The translations under genes were made by a program, and so were the position numbers. A stretch of 12,318 bases of DNA from the NCBI GenBank assembly GCA_016234525.1, contig JACRBK010000165.1:1-12318 (forward strand), in the 5' to 3' direction. A model generated the notes under the pieces. The model did not search any database. It saw nothing but the letters and a program-made list of their open reading frames with translations, and was not told the DNA's origin. Numbering within the stretch: position 1 is the stretch's first letter; every line of letters starts with the position of its first letter. Source of the stretch: Chloroflexota bacterium. GTDB lineage: Bacteria > Chloroflexota > Anaerolineae > Aggregatilineales > Aggregatilineaceae. Of the stretch, positions 5,417 through 12,119 are shown in pieces.

Positions 5417-5968
5417 TTAGTGCTCGCGGAACGGCATCCCCATCAATTTGAGCAGCCGCCGCCCTTCTTCGTCGTTGCGGGCTGTCGTCACGATGGTGAT
5501 TTCCATGCCGCGCACTTTATCGATTTTGTCGTATTCGATCTCCGGAAACAAGATTTGTTCCCGCAGACCCAACGTATAGTTGCCACGCCCATCAAACGCA
5601 TCCGGGCTAATCCCGCTAAAGTCACGGGTACGTGGCAGAGCAATGTTCACCAGCCGATCCATCATCGCCCACATGCGGTCGCCGCGCAGGTCAACTTTGA
5701 CCCCAATATCGCGGCCTTCGCGCAGTTTGAAGTTGGCGATGCTGGTGCGCGCTTTGGTGATCACGGGCTTTTGGCCGGTAATCTTGCGCAGGTCTTCCAC
5801 CGCCGCGTCCAGAGCTTTGGCATTATCGAGCGCCTCACCGACGCCGATATTCAGGACCAATTTGGTGATACGCGGCACGCGCATCAGGCTCGTGAACCCA
5901 AATTCTTGTGTTAGGGCTGGAACTACCTCTGTGCGGTAGCGTTCCAGCATACGATTCGTCGTCGCCAT
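5417..5968 (-). CDS. rplE: 50S ribosomal protein L5
   Basis: L5 binds 5S rRNA and forms an intersubunit bridge from the central protuberance, also contacting P-site tRNA. The 183-aa product has normal length. Visible family segments are VPRITKLVLNIGVGEALDNA near the N-terminus, ITGQKPVITKARTSIANFKL in the middle, and ISPDAFDGRGNYTLGLREQ with FPEIEYDKIDKVRGMEITIV in the C-terminal half. It ends LLKLMGMPFREH, as expected. The gene is 26 nt after rplX and 75 nt before rpsN. No anomaly was found. Confidence 0.98.
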   Translation of the reverse strand: MATTNRMLERYRTEVVPALTQEFGFTSLMRVPRITKLVLNIGVGEALDNAKALDAAVEDLRKITGQKPVITKARTSIANFKLREGRDIGVKVDLRGDRMWAMMDRLVNIALPRTRDFSGISPDAFDGRGNYTLGLREQILFPEIEYDKIDKVRGMEITIVTTARNDEEGRRLLKLMGMPFREH

Positions 5969-5994
5969 ACACCTTACCTCACTTCGAAGACAGC

Positions 5995-6318
5995 TTAGTC
6001 AATGTCTTTGCCGCACTTGTGGCAGACACGAACTTTCTTGTCGTCTTCCGTTACCCGGAAACCGACCCGCGTAGCTTCGCTGCACTGGGTGCAGACCAGC
6101 ATCACGTTCGACATGTGGATCGGGGCTTCAAATTCGATCCGGCCTGGCTGCATCTGGCCGCGCCCCGCCTGAACCGGACGCTGGTGTTTTTTGACGATGT
6201 TGACTCGTTCGACCACCACGCGGTCCGCTTTTGGTAGAACACGCAGCACTTCGCCGCGCGTCCCTTTGTCTTTACCGGCGATCACCAACACCGTGTCGCC
6301 CTTCTTTATGCGCTGCAT
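5995..6318 (-). CDS. rplX: 50S ribosomal protein L24
   Basis: L24 is an early 23S rRNA-binding protein that starts large-subunit assembly. The 107-aa product has an N-terminal KOW domain (KKGDTVLVIAGKDKGTRGEV), followed by the family stretch VNIVKKHQRPVQ and the APIHMSNVMLV segment. The C-terminal half carries four cysteines as C76-x2-C79 and C99-x2-C102 (CTQC, CHKC), a zinc-ribbon arrangement found in many but not all bacterial L24 proteins. The gene is 30 nt after rplN and 26 nt before rplE, in standard order. Unlike S14 here, its metal site looks regular. Confidence 0.98.
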   Translation of the reverse strand: MQRIKKGDTVLVIAGKDKGTRGEVLRVLPKADRVVVERVNIVKKHQRPVQAGRGQMQPGRIEFEAPIHMSNVMLVCTQCSEATRVGFRVTEDDKKVRVCHKCGKDID

Positions 6319-6348
6319 ACTCGCCTCACTCTTACTTCTGGCTGGCTG

Positions 6349-6720
6349 TTAGAGCGTTTCGGGGGCCAGCGAGACGATCTTCATGAACCCTTTTTCGCGC
6401 AGTTCACGCGCTACCGGGCCAAAGATGCGGGTTCCACGCGGGTCCTGGGTATCGCCCTGCAAAATAACTGCCGCGTTGTCGTCGAACCGGATATACGAAC
6501 CATCGCTGCGGCGGTATTCTTTCGACGTGCGCACAATCACCGCACGCACGACTTCGCTCTTTTTCACCGCGCCCTGGGGCGAGGCGACTTTGACCGTGGC
6601 GATCACAATATCACCTACGGCGGCGCTGCGGCGCTTGAACCCACCCATGATATGAATCACCAGCAGTTCACGCGCGCCGGTGTTGTCGGCAACTTTACAT
6701 CGAGATTCTTGCTGAAGCAT
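6349..6720 (-). CDS. rplN: 50S ribosomal protein L14
   Basis: L14 binds 23S rRNA on the intersubunit face and contributes to a bridge with the small subunit. The 123-aa product has the standard length and begins MLQQESRCKVADNTGARELL, with the family signature following. The later segments KKSEVVRAVIVRTSKEYRR, DGSYIRFDDNAAVIL and the C-terminal FGPVARELREKGFMKIVSLAPE are typical. The ATG is only 2 nt after the rpsQ stop, so ribosomes may pass directly from S17 to L14. This marks the usual junction between the S10 and spc clusters, and no promoter-sized gap exists here. The two clusters are therefore probably cotranscribed. Confidence 0.98.
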   Translation of the reverse strand: MLQQESRCKVADNTGARELLVIHIMGGFKRRSAAVGDIVIATVKVASPQGAVKKSEVVRAVIVRTSKEYRRSDGSYIRFDDNAAVILQGDTQDPRGTRIFGPVARELREKGFMKIVSLAPETL

Positions 6721-6722
6721 GG

Positions 6723-7016
6723 TTAATTCGCCTCGCTTTCATTCGATGCCGGCAGCACATCAGTCTGGCCTGGGAGCTGGATCACTTCTTCAACCGCCCA
6801 GTGTTTGGTCTTGCTGATCGGGCGGCTTTCGACGATCTTGACGATCGCACCCACAGGGATCGAGTCCGTTTCGTCGTGGACCATGTAACTTTTGCGTGAA
6901 CGGACCACTTTTTTGTACAGGGGGTGGAGTTTGGTGCTTTCGACTTCCACCACCACCGTTTTTTGCATCGAATGGCGAATCACGTGGCCTGTCAGGCGCT
7001 TACGATTGTTAGCCAT
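6723..7016 (-). CDS. rpsQ: 30S ribosomal protein S17
   Basis: S17 is a primary 16S rRNA-binding protein with an OB fold. The product is 97 aa from the ATG at 7016-7014, beginning MANNRKRLTGHVIRHSMQKT. The family motif VVVEVESTKLHPLYKKVVRS comes next, then GAIVKIVESRPISKTKHWAV. The C-terminal tail (LPGQTDVLPASNESEAN) is longer and more acidic than the shortest S17 proteins. The frame extends upstream, but the family N-terminus and a strong GGGAGG Shine-Dalgarno, located inside the end of rpmC, fix the start. The gene overlaps rpmC by 8 nt (7009-7016). Confidence 0.97.
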   Translation of the reverse strand: MANNRKRLTGHVIRHSMQKTVVVEVESTKLHPLYKKVVRSRKSYMVHDETDSIPVGAIVKIVESRPISKTKHWAVEEVIQLPGQTDVLPASNESEAN

Positions 7017-7233
7017 TGTTTTCCTCCCGGACCACCTGGGCGGCCAGTTCACGCTGGCGCTGCACAGTCAGCAGGCGAGCGATGTCTTTCTTAAGCTGCT
7101 TGATCCGGCTGTAGTCTTTCAACTGGCCTGAGACTTCTTGCATCCGCAGGTTGAACGCTTCTTGGCGCGCGTCATTCAGTGCCGCGACCAGTTCCACGTC
7201 GGTCAGTTTGCGCATTTCAATTGCTGAGGTCAT
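7009..7233 (-). CDS. rpmC: 50S ribosomal protein L29
   Basis: L29 is a small helical protein beside the ribosomal exit tunnel, near the docking site for trigger factor and the signal recognition particle. The 74-aa product is mostly helical, with typical segments MRKLTDVELVAALNDARQEA, NLRMQEVSGQLKDYSRIKQL and KKDIARLLTVQRQRELA. The start overlaps the rplP stop as ATGA (7230-7233). A second in-frame ATG six codons later (MRKLTD) is possible, but the overlap favours the first. Its 3' end overlaps rpsQ by 8 nt, so L16, L29 and S17 form a coupled trio. Confidence 0.96.
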   Translation of the reverse strand: MTSAIEMRKLTDVELVAALNDARQEAFNLRMQEVSGQLKDYSRIKQLKKDIARLLTVQRQRELAAQVVREENNG

Positions 7234-7670
7234 TCGATCACTACCTCCTCACCGGAAATCGGATCGGTGCGCTTGATCACTTTGGTCGCAATCGGAAGTT
7301 TGAAAGCGGCCAGGCGCAGCGCCTCGCGTGCGATTTCTTCGTCTGTTCCTGCCATTTCGAACAGGATCAGACCTGGGCGGACCACGGCGACATAATGATC
7401 CACCGAACCTTTACCTTTACCCATACGGCTTTCCGCCGCCCGTTTAGTTACCGGCTTGTCAGGGAAGATGCGGATCCACACGCGCCCACGACGCTTGATA
7501 TAACGCATCACGGTACGACGTGCCGCTTCGATCTGGCGGCTGGTGATCCACGCTGGCTCAAGCGCCTGCAATCCAAAGTCCCCAAATTGGACCTTGTTAC
7601 CGCGCGAGGCCACCCCTCTCATCCGGCCACGAAACTGCTTGCGGTGTTTTACCCGCTTCGGCATTAACAT
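7230..7670 (-). CDS. rplP: 50S ribosomal protein L16
   Basis: L16 binds 23S rRNA near the A-site tRNA and the peptidyl transferase centre and is needed late in assembly. The 146-aa product is close to the usual length. It starts MLMPKRVKHRKQFRGRMRGV, the classic N-terminus. Further conserved stretches are GDFGLQALEPAWITSRQIEA, AARRTVMRYIKRRGRVWIRI, FPDKPVTKRAAESRMGKGKG and LFEMAGTDEEIAREALRLA. It follows rpsC by 18 nt and overlaps rpmC by 4 nt. No odd features were found. Confidence 0.98.
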   Translation of the reverse strand: MLMPKRVKHRKQFRGRMRGVASRGNKVQFGDFGLQALEPAWITSRQIEAARRTVMRYIKRRGRVWIRIFPDKPVTKRAAESRMGKGKGSVDHYVAVVRPGLILFEMAGTDEEIAREALRLAAFKLPIATKVIKRTDPISGEEVVIE

Positions 7671-7688
7671 GGTCGTCTACTCTCTGTG

Positions 7689-8363
7689 CTATTCTTCACT
7701 AACGTAAACACCGGTTTCGACCGGGCGAGTTTCCTCGGCCCGAATCTCACCCTTATAGATCCAGACTTTGATCCCGATGCGCCCATAAGTCGTCAGCGCC
7801 TCGACCTGTGAGTAGTCAATGTACGAGCGCAAGGTGCTGCGCGGCACACGACCTTCCATCTGCCATTCACGACGGGCCATTTCGGCCCCGGCCAGACGGC
7901 CACTCACCTGGATTTTGATACCCAATGCGCCTTGACGCATGGCCTGGCTGGCAGCGCGTTTCATGGCGCGGCTGTGGCCGATGCGACGTTCCAACTGGCC
8001 CGCGATATTCAGCGCTACCAAGCGGGAACTCAGGTCCGGTTTTTCGACTTCTTCGACTTCAACTTTCACTTTCTTGCCGGTGATCGCTTCGAGGCCCTGG
8101 CGCAGCTTTTTAACGCTCTCGCCTTTACGCCCGATCACAATACCCGGTTTGGCAGTGAACAACGACACCTGGACCTGGTTGGGATAACGTTCGATCTCAA
8201 CATTGGCGATCCCGGCCCGCTCGGCTTCTTTTTCGACAAACTGGCGGATACGGAAGTCTTCTTGCAAAAGGTTGCGATAACGGCCACCTTCGGCAAACCA
8301 CCGGGCCGACCAGTCCCGATTGATCTTGAGCCGGAACCCCACTGGATGAATTTTACGTCCCAT
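7689..8363 (-). CDS. rpsC: 30S ribosomal protein S3
   Basis: S3 lines the mRNA entry channel of the small subunit and takes part in mRNA unwinding. The 224-aa product begins MGRKIHPVGFRLKINRDWSA. The N-terminal KH type II domain has its GxxG loop as GRKG at residues 78-81, within KPGIVIGRKGESVKKL. The C-terminal domain has GALGIKIQVSGRLAGAEMAR and LRSYIDYSQVEALTTYGRIG, followed by GIKVWIYKGE, all diagnostic. The length is within the bacterial range. It is 5 nt after rplV and 18 nt before rplP. Confidence 0.98.
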   Translation of the reverse strand: MGRKIHPVGFRLKINRDWSARWFAEGGRYRNLLQEDFRIRQFVEKEAERAGIANVEIERYPNQVQVSLFTAKPGIVIGRKGESVKKLRQGLEAITGKKVKVEVEEVEKPDLSSRLVALNIAGQLERRIGHSRAMKRAASQAMRQGALGIKIQVSGRLAGAEMARREWQMEGRVPRSTLRSYIDYSQVEALTTYGRIGIKVWIYKGEIRAEETRPVETGVYVSEE

Positions 8364-8368
8364 TCGTT

Positions 8369-8713
8369 CTACTCCTCGTCACGCTCGGTTAGTACCACCG
8401 TGACATGGCTCAGACGCTTTACACGCGGTTTATACCGCCCTCGTGCGCCAGCCTTGACCCGCTTCAGCCGGGGGCCTTCATTGGCCGCCAACTGAGAGAT
8501 CACCAGGTCCTGGCGGTTCATCTCAAAGTTTTGTTCTGCGTTCGCTACTGCCGATTCCACCAGCTTGTACAAAAACTCAGCGCCTTTTTGCGGCATATGG
8601 CGCAGGGTGATTAACGCCTGGTCGGCGCCCATCCCGCGCACCTGGTCACAGACCAGACGCAGTTTGCGCGGTGAAATCGGCAGGTAACGGGCAACAGCTT
8701 GCACATCAGCCAT
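8369..8713 (-). CDS. rplV: 50S ribosomal protein L22
   Basis: L22 binds several 23S rRNA domains, and its long beta-hairpin lines the exit tunnel near the macrolide and constriction region. The 114-aa product has normal length. The N-terminus includes ARYLPISPRKLRLVCDQVRG, the middle has FLYKLVESAVANAEQNFEMN, and the tunnel hairpin region reads GPRLKRVKAGARGRYKPRVK, followed by RLSHVTVVLTE. No insertion or deletion stands out in the tunnel loop. The gene is 29 nt after rpsS and 5 nt before rpsC. Confidence 0.98.
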   Translation of the reverse strand: MADVQAVARYLPISPRKLRLVCDQVRGMGADQALITLRHMPQKGAEFLYKLVESAVANAEQNFEMNRQDLVISQLAANEGPRLKRVKAGARGRYKPRVKRLSHVTVVLTERDEE

Positions 8714-8742
8714 AGCAGTAATCCTTTATTCCCCGTCCTGAC

Positions 8743-9021
8743 CTATATCTTCTTCTTCTTCTTCTCAGCCAGGTGCCCACGATAGGTTCGCGTGGGGGCG
8801 AACTCGCCCAGTTTGTGCCCCACCATATTTTCGGTGACATAAATCGGCACATGGCGACGGCCATCATGCACAGCAATCGTGAACCCGACCATCTGAGGAA
8901 AGATGGTTGAAGCCCGGCTCCAGGTACGGATCACCTTTTTGTCGCCGCGCTCACGCATGGTTTCGACCTTGCGCAGCAGCTTCGGATTGATAAACGGCCC
9001 TTTTTTGAGAGATCGCGACAT
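8743..9021 (-). CDS. rpsS: 30S ribosomal protein S19
   Basis: S19 lies in the head of the small subunit with S13 and contacts the A-site finger of 23S rRNA. The 92-aa product begins MSRSLKKGPFINPKLLRKVE. The family signature follows as VTENMVGHKLGEFAPTRTYR, then GHLAEKKKKKI. The C-terminal tail has five Lys codons, all AAG, a simple repeat in the DNA near 8748-8765. The start follows a GGAGG Shine-Dalgarno in the 11-nt gap after rplB. Confidence 0.98.
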   Translation of the reverse strand: MSRSLKKGPFINPKLLRKVETMRERGDKKVIRTWSRASTIFPQMVGFTIAVHDGRRHVPIYVTENMVGHKLGEFAPTRTYRGHLAEKKKKKI

Positions 9022-9032
9022 TTCAGCCTCCG

Positions 9033-9869
9033 CTAACCACGACGAGACGCGCGCCGGCGCACAATAAACTTATCGGTGCGACGGTTGCGCCGCGTCTTAT
9101 ACCCCATGGCAGGTTGACCCCAGGGGGTTTTAGGACCCGGCATACCGATCCCCGAACGACCTTCACCACCACCGTGCGGGTGGCTGTTGGGGTCCATCGC
9201 CGTACCACGTACCGTCGGACGCCAGCCCATCCAACGCCGCCGGCCCGCTTTACCGAGTTTGATATTGCCGTGCTCAGTATTGCCCACCTGCCCAACCGTA
9301 GCCAGGCAATTTTCGTGGACCATGCGTACTTCACCGCTCGGTAGGCGGAGCTGCGCATAAGTGCCTTCTTTAGCAAGAAGCTGGGCCGATGTGCCCGCCG
9401 CGCGTGCCAATTGGCCGCCGCGTCCTGGTTCCAACTCTACATTGTGCAGCAGCGTACCAACCGGAATCTGGCGGATGGGCAGAGAATTGCCCAGGCGCAC
9501 TTCCGCGCTCGGTCCACTCATCACATTGTCGCCTACGCGCAGGCCCAGCGGCGCAATGATGTAGCGACGCTCGCCATCGGCATAGAGCAGCAGGGCGATA
9601 CGGGCGGAACGGTTGGGGTCGTATTCGATGGTTTCGACTTTGGCCGGAACGCTGTGCTTGTTACGCTTGAAGTCAATCAGACGGTAACGGCGCTTGTGAC
9701 CGCCACCACGATGGCGCACCGTGACCCGCCCTTTGTTGTTGCGACCCGCGCGGGCGCGCTTGTCGGTCAACAAGGGGCGATACGGCTTTCCGCGCGTAAT
9801 CTCTTCGAACGAGTGACCCGTCATATCCCGACGACCGGGAGATGTGGGCTTGTAGGACTTAATCGGCAT
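9033..9869 (-). CDS. rplB: 50S ribosomal protein L2
   Basis: L2 is one of the most conserved ribosomal proteins; it is needed for subunit association and supports peptidyl transferase activity. The 278-aa product is full length. Visible landmarks are GKPYRPLLTDKRARAGRNNK, VRHRGGGHKRRYRLIDFKRN and the C-terminal HPHGGGEGR at residues 230-238, which contains the conserved functional histidine. The residues before it read MDPNS, where many bacteria have MNPVD. It is followed by GPKTPWGQPAMGYKTRRN, as expected. The ATG at 9869-9867 has GAGG 7 nt upstream. The 85-nt gap from rplW may form a hairpin. Confidence 0.98.
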   Translation of the reverse strand: MPIKSYKPTSPGRRDMTGHSFEEITRGKPYRPLLTDKRARAGRNNKGRVTVRHRGGGHKRRYRLIDFKRNKHSVPAKVETIEYDPNRSARIALLLYADGERRYIIAPLGLRVGDNVMSGPSAEVRLGNSLPIRQIPVGTLLHNVELEPGRGGQLARAAGTSAQLLAKEGTYAQLRLPSGEVRMVHENCLATVGQVGNTEHGNIKLGKAGRRRWMGWRPTVRGTAMDPNSHPHGGGEGRSGIGMPGPKTPWGQPAMGYKTRRNRRTDKFIVRRRASRRG

Positions 9870-9900
9870 TTCACTACCTCAAAATCGTGCTAACAAGTGC

Positions 9901-9941
9901 GGTGTTCATTAGCCCCGTGAGGCGCGGATATCTGAACAACC
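9901..9941 (-). repeat. Hairpin in rplW-rplB spacer
   Basis: TGTTCA (9903-9908) pairs with TGAACA (9933-9938). The stem extends by two G-C pairs (9901-9902 with 9940-9941) across a single bulged base. Inside, the transcript can form GCCU-CACG-GGGC, a tetraloop stem with one G-U pair. The fold ends about 20 nt upstream of the rplB Shine-Dalgarno. It may be chance, since only about 12 pairs are involved. Confidence 0.35.
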
Positions 9942-9954
9942 ACACGACCAACGG

Positions 9955-10254
9955 CTACAAATTAAACGCTTCAATCGTCTGGCCTTGCGGCAGGGTAACG
10001 ATTGCTTTCTTCCAGGACTGCTTGCGAGTGTAGATTTTGCGGCCCCGATGCCCGCGTTTGGCTGGCATCACCATCGTGCGCACGCTCATCACGTCCACAT
10101 CGAACATTTTCATCACCGCATCAGCAATCTGGATTTTGTTCGCCCGCAAGTCTACCTCAAAGGTATATTGATTCAACACCTGGGACATCTGGTAGGTTTT
10201 TTCGTTGATCAGCGGACGTTTCACAATATCGTACACGTGCAGGTCTTTCGTCAT
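9955..10254 (-). CDS. rplW: 50S ribosomal protein L23
   Basis: L23 lies at the exit of the ribosomal tunnel and is the main docking site for trigger factor and the signal recognition particle. The 99-aa product has normal length. The N-terminal block is YDIVKRPLINEKTYQMSQVL, followed by YTFEVDLRANKIQIADAVMK and the MFDVDVMSVRTMVMPAKRGH stretch, then RRGRKIYTRKQSWKKAIVTL-like sequence typical of the family's basic loop (read here as GHRGRKIYTRKQSWKKAIVT). The gene is 13 nt after rplD, with GAGGAG before the ATG. Confidence 0.97.
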   Translation of the reverse strand: MTKDLHVYDIVKRPLINEKTYQMSQVLNQYTFEVDLRANKIQIADAVMKMFDVDVMSVRTMVMPAKRGHRGRKIYTRKQSWKKAIVTLPQGQTIEAFNL

Positions 10255-10267
10255 CGTCGCGGCTCCT

Positions 10268-10903
10268 CTAGTTCTTTGCTTCTTGGCCCAGAATGATCTG
10301 GATCACGTCGAGCGCCGACTGGGGGATGACGAGCCGATCAAACTTGAGCAGATCGCGGATATTCAGGTAGGAGGCTCGCAGATAGTGCGCGTTGTCCAGG
10401 TTGCGAATGCTGCTTTCAACCGCGACATCCCGGTCGGCCAGCAGCACCAGCGCGCTGTTATCGCCCACCAAACTCTGCAACGTCTTCGCCATCATGCTGG
10501 TCTTGGGGGCTTCCATTTCCAGCTTGTCTACCACGACGATCTGATCACCGGCGGCCAGGGCCGAAAGCGCACAACGCAGCGCAGCACGGCGCATATTGCG
10601 CGGCATTTTCAGCGTGTGTTTGTGCGGCTGCGGGCCATGTGCCACACCACCGCCCACAAAAATCGGAGCAGAACGCGCCCCATGCCGCGCGCGCCCGGTC
10701 CCCTTTTGGCGATACCACTTCGCTTTGGTGCGGTTAATCTCGCCGCGCGTTTTGGTTTTGTGCGTTCCCAGACGAGCATTCGCCATCTGGCGCACATACG
10801 CTTGGTGCATCAGGGCCGTATTGACCTCGACTTCGAAAATCGCGGCGGGTAGTTCAATCGATCCCACCTGGTCACCGGCCATATTACGAACTGGCACTAA
10901 CAT
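10268..10903 (-). CDS. rplD: 50S ribosomal protein L4
   Basis: L4 binds 23S rRNA and sends a long loop into the exit tunnel; in gammaproteobacteria it also represses its own operon. The 211-aa product has normal length. The tunnel-loop region is recognisable as KWYRQKGTGRARHGARSAPI, followed by FVGGGVAHGPQPHKH. The more usual form there is RSPQWRGGGVVFGP, so this loop has diverged somewhat at SAPIFVGGG. The globular domain ends with NLDNAHYLRASYLNIRDLLK and VIPQSALDVIQIIL. The strong AAGGAG (10913-10918) fixes the ATG at 10903. No L4-type S10 leader like that of E. coli was recognised. Confidence 0.97.
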   Translation of the reverse strand: MLVPVRNMAGDQVGSIELPAAIFEVEVNTALMHQAYVRQMANARLGTHKTKTRGEINRTKAKWYRQKGTGRARHGARSAPIFVGGGVAHGPQPHKHTLKMPRNMRRAALRCALSALAAGDQIVVVDKLEMEAPKTSMMAKTLQSLVGDNSALVLLADRDVAVESSIRNLDNAHYLRASYLNIRDLLKFDRLVIPQSALDVIQIILGQEAKN

Positions 10904-10926
10904 GCTTCACAACTCCTTGGTGCGGA

Positions 10927-11586
10927 TTACGCCTTGGCCCGGGTTTTGCGCGAGGGTTTGATCAGCAGCACGCCGCCTTTGGCCCCCGGAACCGCCCCGC
11001 GCACCGCGAGAACGTTCTTTTCCGCATCCACCAAGACAACTTCGAGATTTTGAACGGTGACGCGATCGCTGCCCATGTGACCGCCCATGCGCATATTCTT
11101 GCGCACGCGGCCCGGGGTCGTGGTCGAGCCAATCGAACCCGGTGCGCGTGTACGGTCCGACGCGCCGTGAGTCTTGGGTTGACGGTGGAAGTTGTGGCGT
11201 TTGATCGTACCGGCAAAGCCGCGCCCCTTCGACGTACCCACAACGTCTACCCGCTCACCCTTCTCGAACACATCCACTTTGACGACCTGACCTTCTTGCA
11301 CGTCGATTTCTTTCACGCGAAATTCGCGCAAGACGCGCAGATCGGGCAGACTAAGGCTACCGCGCTTGAGATGGCCCTGCGCCGGCTTATTCAGCCGCGA
11401 TGCCCCATTGCTCCGGGGTTGCAGTTCTTCGAAGCCAAGCTGAACAGCCTTATATCCATCGTTGTCCTCAGTACGAACCTGAGTGACATAGCACGGCCCG
11501 GCCTGGATCACGGTTACAGGGATCACCTGTCCGTTTTCGTCAAAAATCTGGGCCATGCCCAATTTTCTACCAATGATGCCCTTCAT
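10927..11586 (-). CDS. rplC: 50S ribosomal protein L3
   Basis: L3 is an early assembly protein whose central extension reaches close to the peptidyl transferase centre. Translation from the ATG at 11586-11584 gives MKGIIGRKLGMAQIFDENGQ, the classic N-terminus, and a 219-aa product. The frame runs on upstream to another ATG at 11631, but the 15 extra residues (starting MGSTMF) do not belong to the family, and a GAGAGG Shine-Dalgarno precedes 11586. The central extension is visible as GRGFAGTIKRHNFHRQPKTH, then RAPGSIGSTTTPGRVRKNMR and MGGHMG. It ends with GAVPGAKGGVLLIKPSRKTR. It is 118 nt after rpsJ. Confidence 0.97.
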   Translation of the reverse strand: MKGIIGRKLGMAQIFDENGQVIPVTVIQAGPCYVTQVRTEDNDGYKAVQLGFEELQPRSNGASRLNKPAQGHLKRGSLSLPDLRVLREFRVKEIDVQEGQVVKVDVFEKGERVDVVGTSKGRGFAGTIKRHNFHRQPKTHGASDRTRAPGSIGSTTTPGRVRKNMRMGGHMGSDRVTVQNLEVVLVDAEKNVLAVRGAVPGAKGGVLLIKPSRKTRAKA

Positions 11587-11704
11587 CTGGTGCCTCTCCC
11601 AGGGACTGGATGGGAACATTGTGCTTCCCACGCATCATCCCGGCTTCGACTACTGGATTGATTACCAACGAACTTGCACTACAGGCCTTTACATCCGGCG
11701 CAGA
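11587..11704 (-). other. rpsJ-rplC spacer with small hairpins
   Basis: This 118-nt gap has a 6-bp inverted repeat, TGGGAA/TTCCCA (11611-11616 with 11625-11630, 8-nt loop). A weaker CTGG/CCAG pair (11587-11590 with 11599-11602) would place the rplC Shine-Dalgarno GAGAGG in its loop. The second structure is only 4 bp and may not matter. No convincing promoter or open reading frame was found. Confidence 0.35.
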
Positions 11705-12013
11705 CTAGATTTTGATTTCGATATCCACACCGGCGGGCAAATTCAACCGCATCAGGGTGTCAATCGTTTTTGCATCAGGGTCCAACACATCGATCAATCT
11801 TTTATGGGTCCTGATTTCAAAATGTTCGTGCGAGTCCTTATCAATGAACGGCGAACGGCGAACCGTGAACCGCTCAATGCGTGTAGGCAGCGGCACTGGG
11901 CCGACGACGCGCGCGCCAGTACGCTCTGCCGTTTCCACGATGCGCTGGGCCGATTGGTCCAGAACACGGTGGTCATACGCTTTTAACCGGATGCGAATTT
12001 TTTGTTTAGCCAT
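11705..12013 (-). CDS. rpsJ: 30S ribosomal protein S10
   Basis: S10 lies in the head of the small subunit and, with NusB, also forms part of transcription antitermination complexes. The 102-aa product has normal length and begins MAKQKIRIRLKAYDHRVLDQ. The conserved centre is GPVPLPTRIERFTVRRSPFI, with DKDSHEHFEIRTHKRLIDVL next, where most bacteria have RSPHVDKDSREQFE. It ends LPAGVDIEIKI. GAGG lies 7 nt before the ATG at 12013-12011. It is the first ribosomal gene of the run and follows tuf by 106 nt. Confidence 0.98.
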   Translation of the reverse strand: MAKQKIRIRLKAYDHRVLDQSAQRIVETAERTGARVVGPVPLPTRIERFTVRRSPFIDKDSHEHFEIRTHKRLIDVLDPDAKTIDTLMRLNLPAGVDIEIKI

Positions 12014-12057
12014 AAGGTTTCCTCAGACTTCCACTCTTCTCGCCGAAGTCAACTGGC

Positions 12058-12104
12058 GGGGACTGGCAGTTCCCATCACTGCGGATGCCACATGCCAGTC
12101 TCCC
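12058..12104 (-). repeat. Hairpin in tuf-rpsJ spacer
   Basis: GACTGGCA (12061-12068) pairs perfectly with TGCCAGTC (12093-12100). The stem extends by GGG/CCC (12058-12060 with 12102-12104) past one bulged base. A 4-bp CATC/GATG hairpin (12074-12077 with 12084-12087) can form inside the loop. The fold lies 45 nt before the rpsJ ATG. No U-tract follows, so full termination after tuf is not supported. It could be an attenuator or processing site between tuf and the ribosomal genes. The rest of the 106-nt gap (12014-12119) shows no clear promoter. Confidence 0.5.
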
Positions 12105-12119
12105 CCGATACCATTTAGT

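Noticed and set aside
5420..5914. A 164-codon plus-strand open frame opposite rplE.
   Set aside because: It is antisense to L5, rich in His, Phe and Gln as reverse frames of such genes often are, and matches no known protein.
9023..9376. A 117-codon minus-strand open frame inside rplB.
   Set aside because: It is in another frame of the highly conserved L2 gene, so it is a shadow.
12014..12119. TTGACT in the tuf-rpsJ spacer as the -35 box of an S10 promoter.
   Set aside because: At 17 nt spacing the -10 position reads AGTCTG, which is a poor match.
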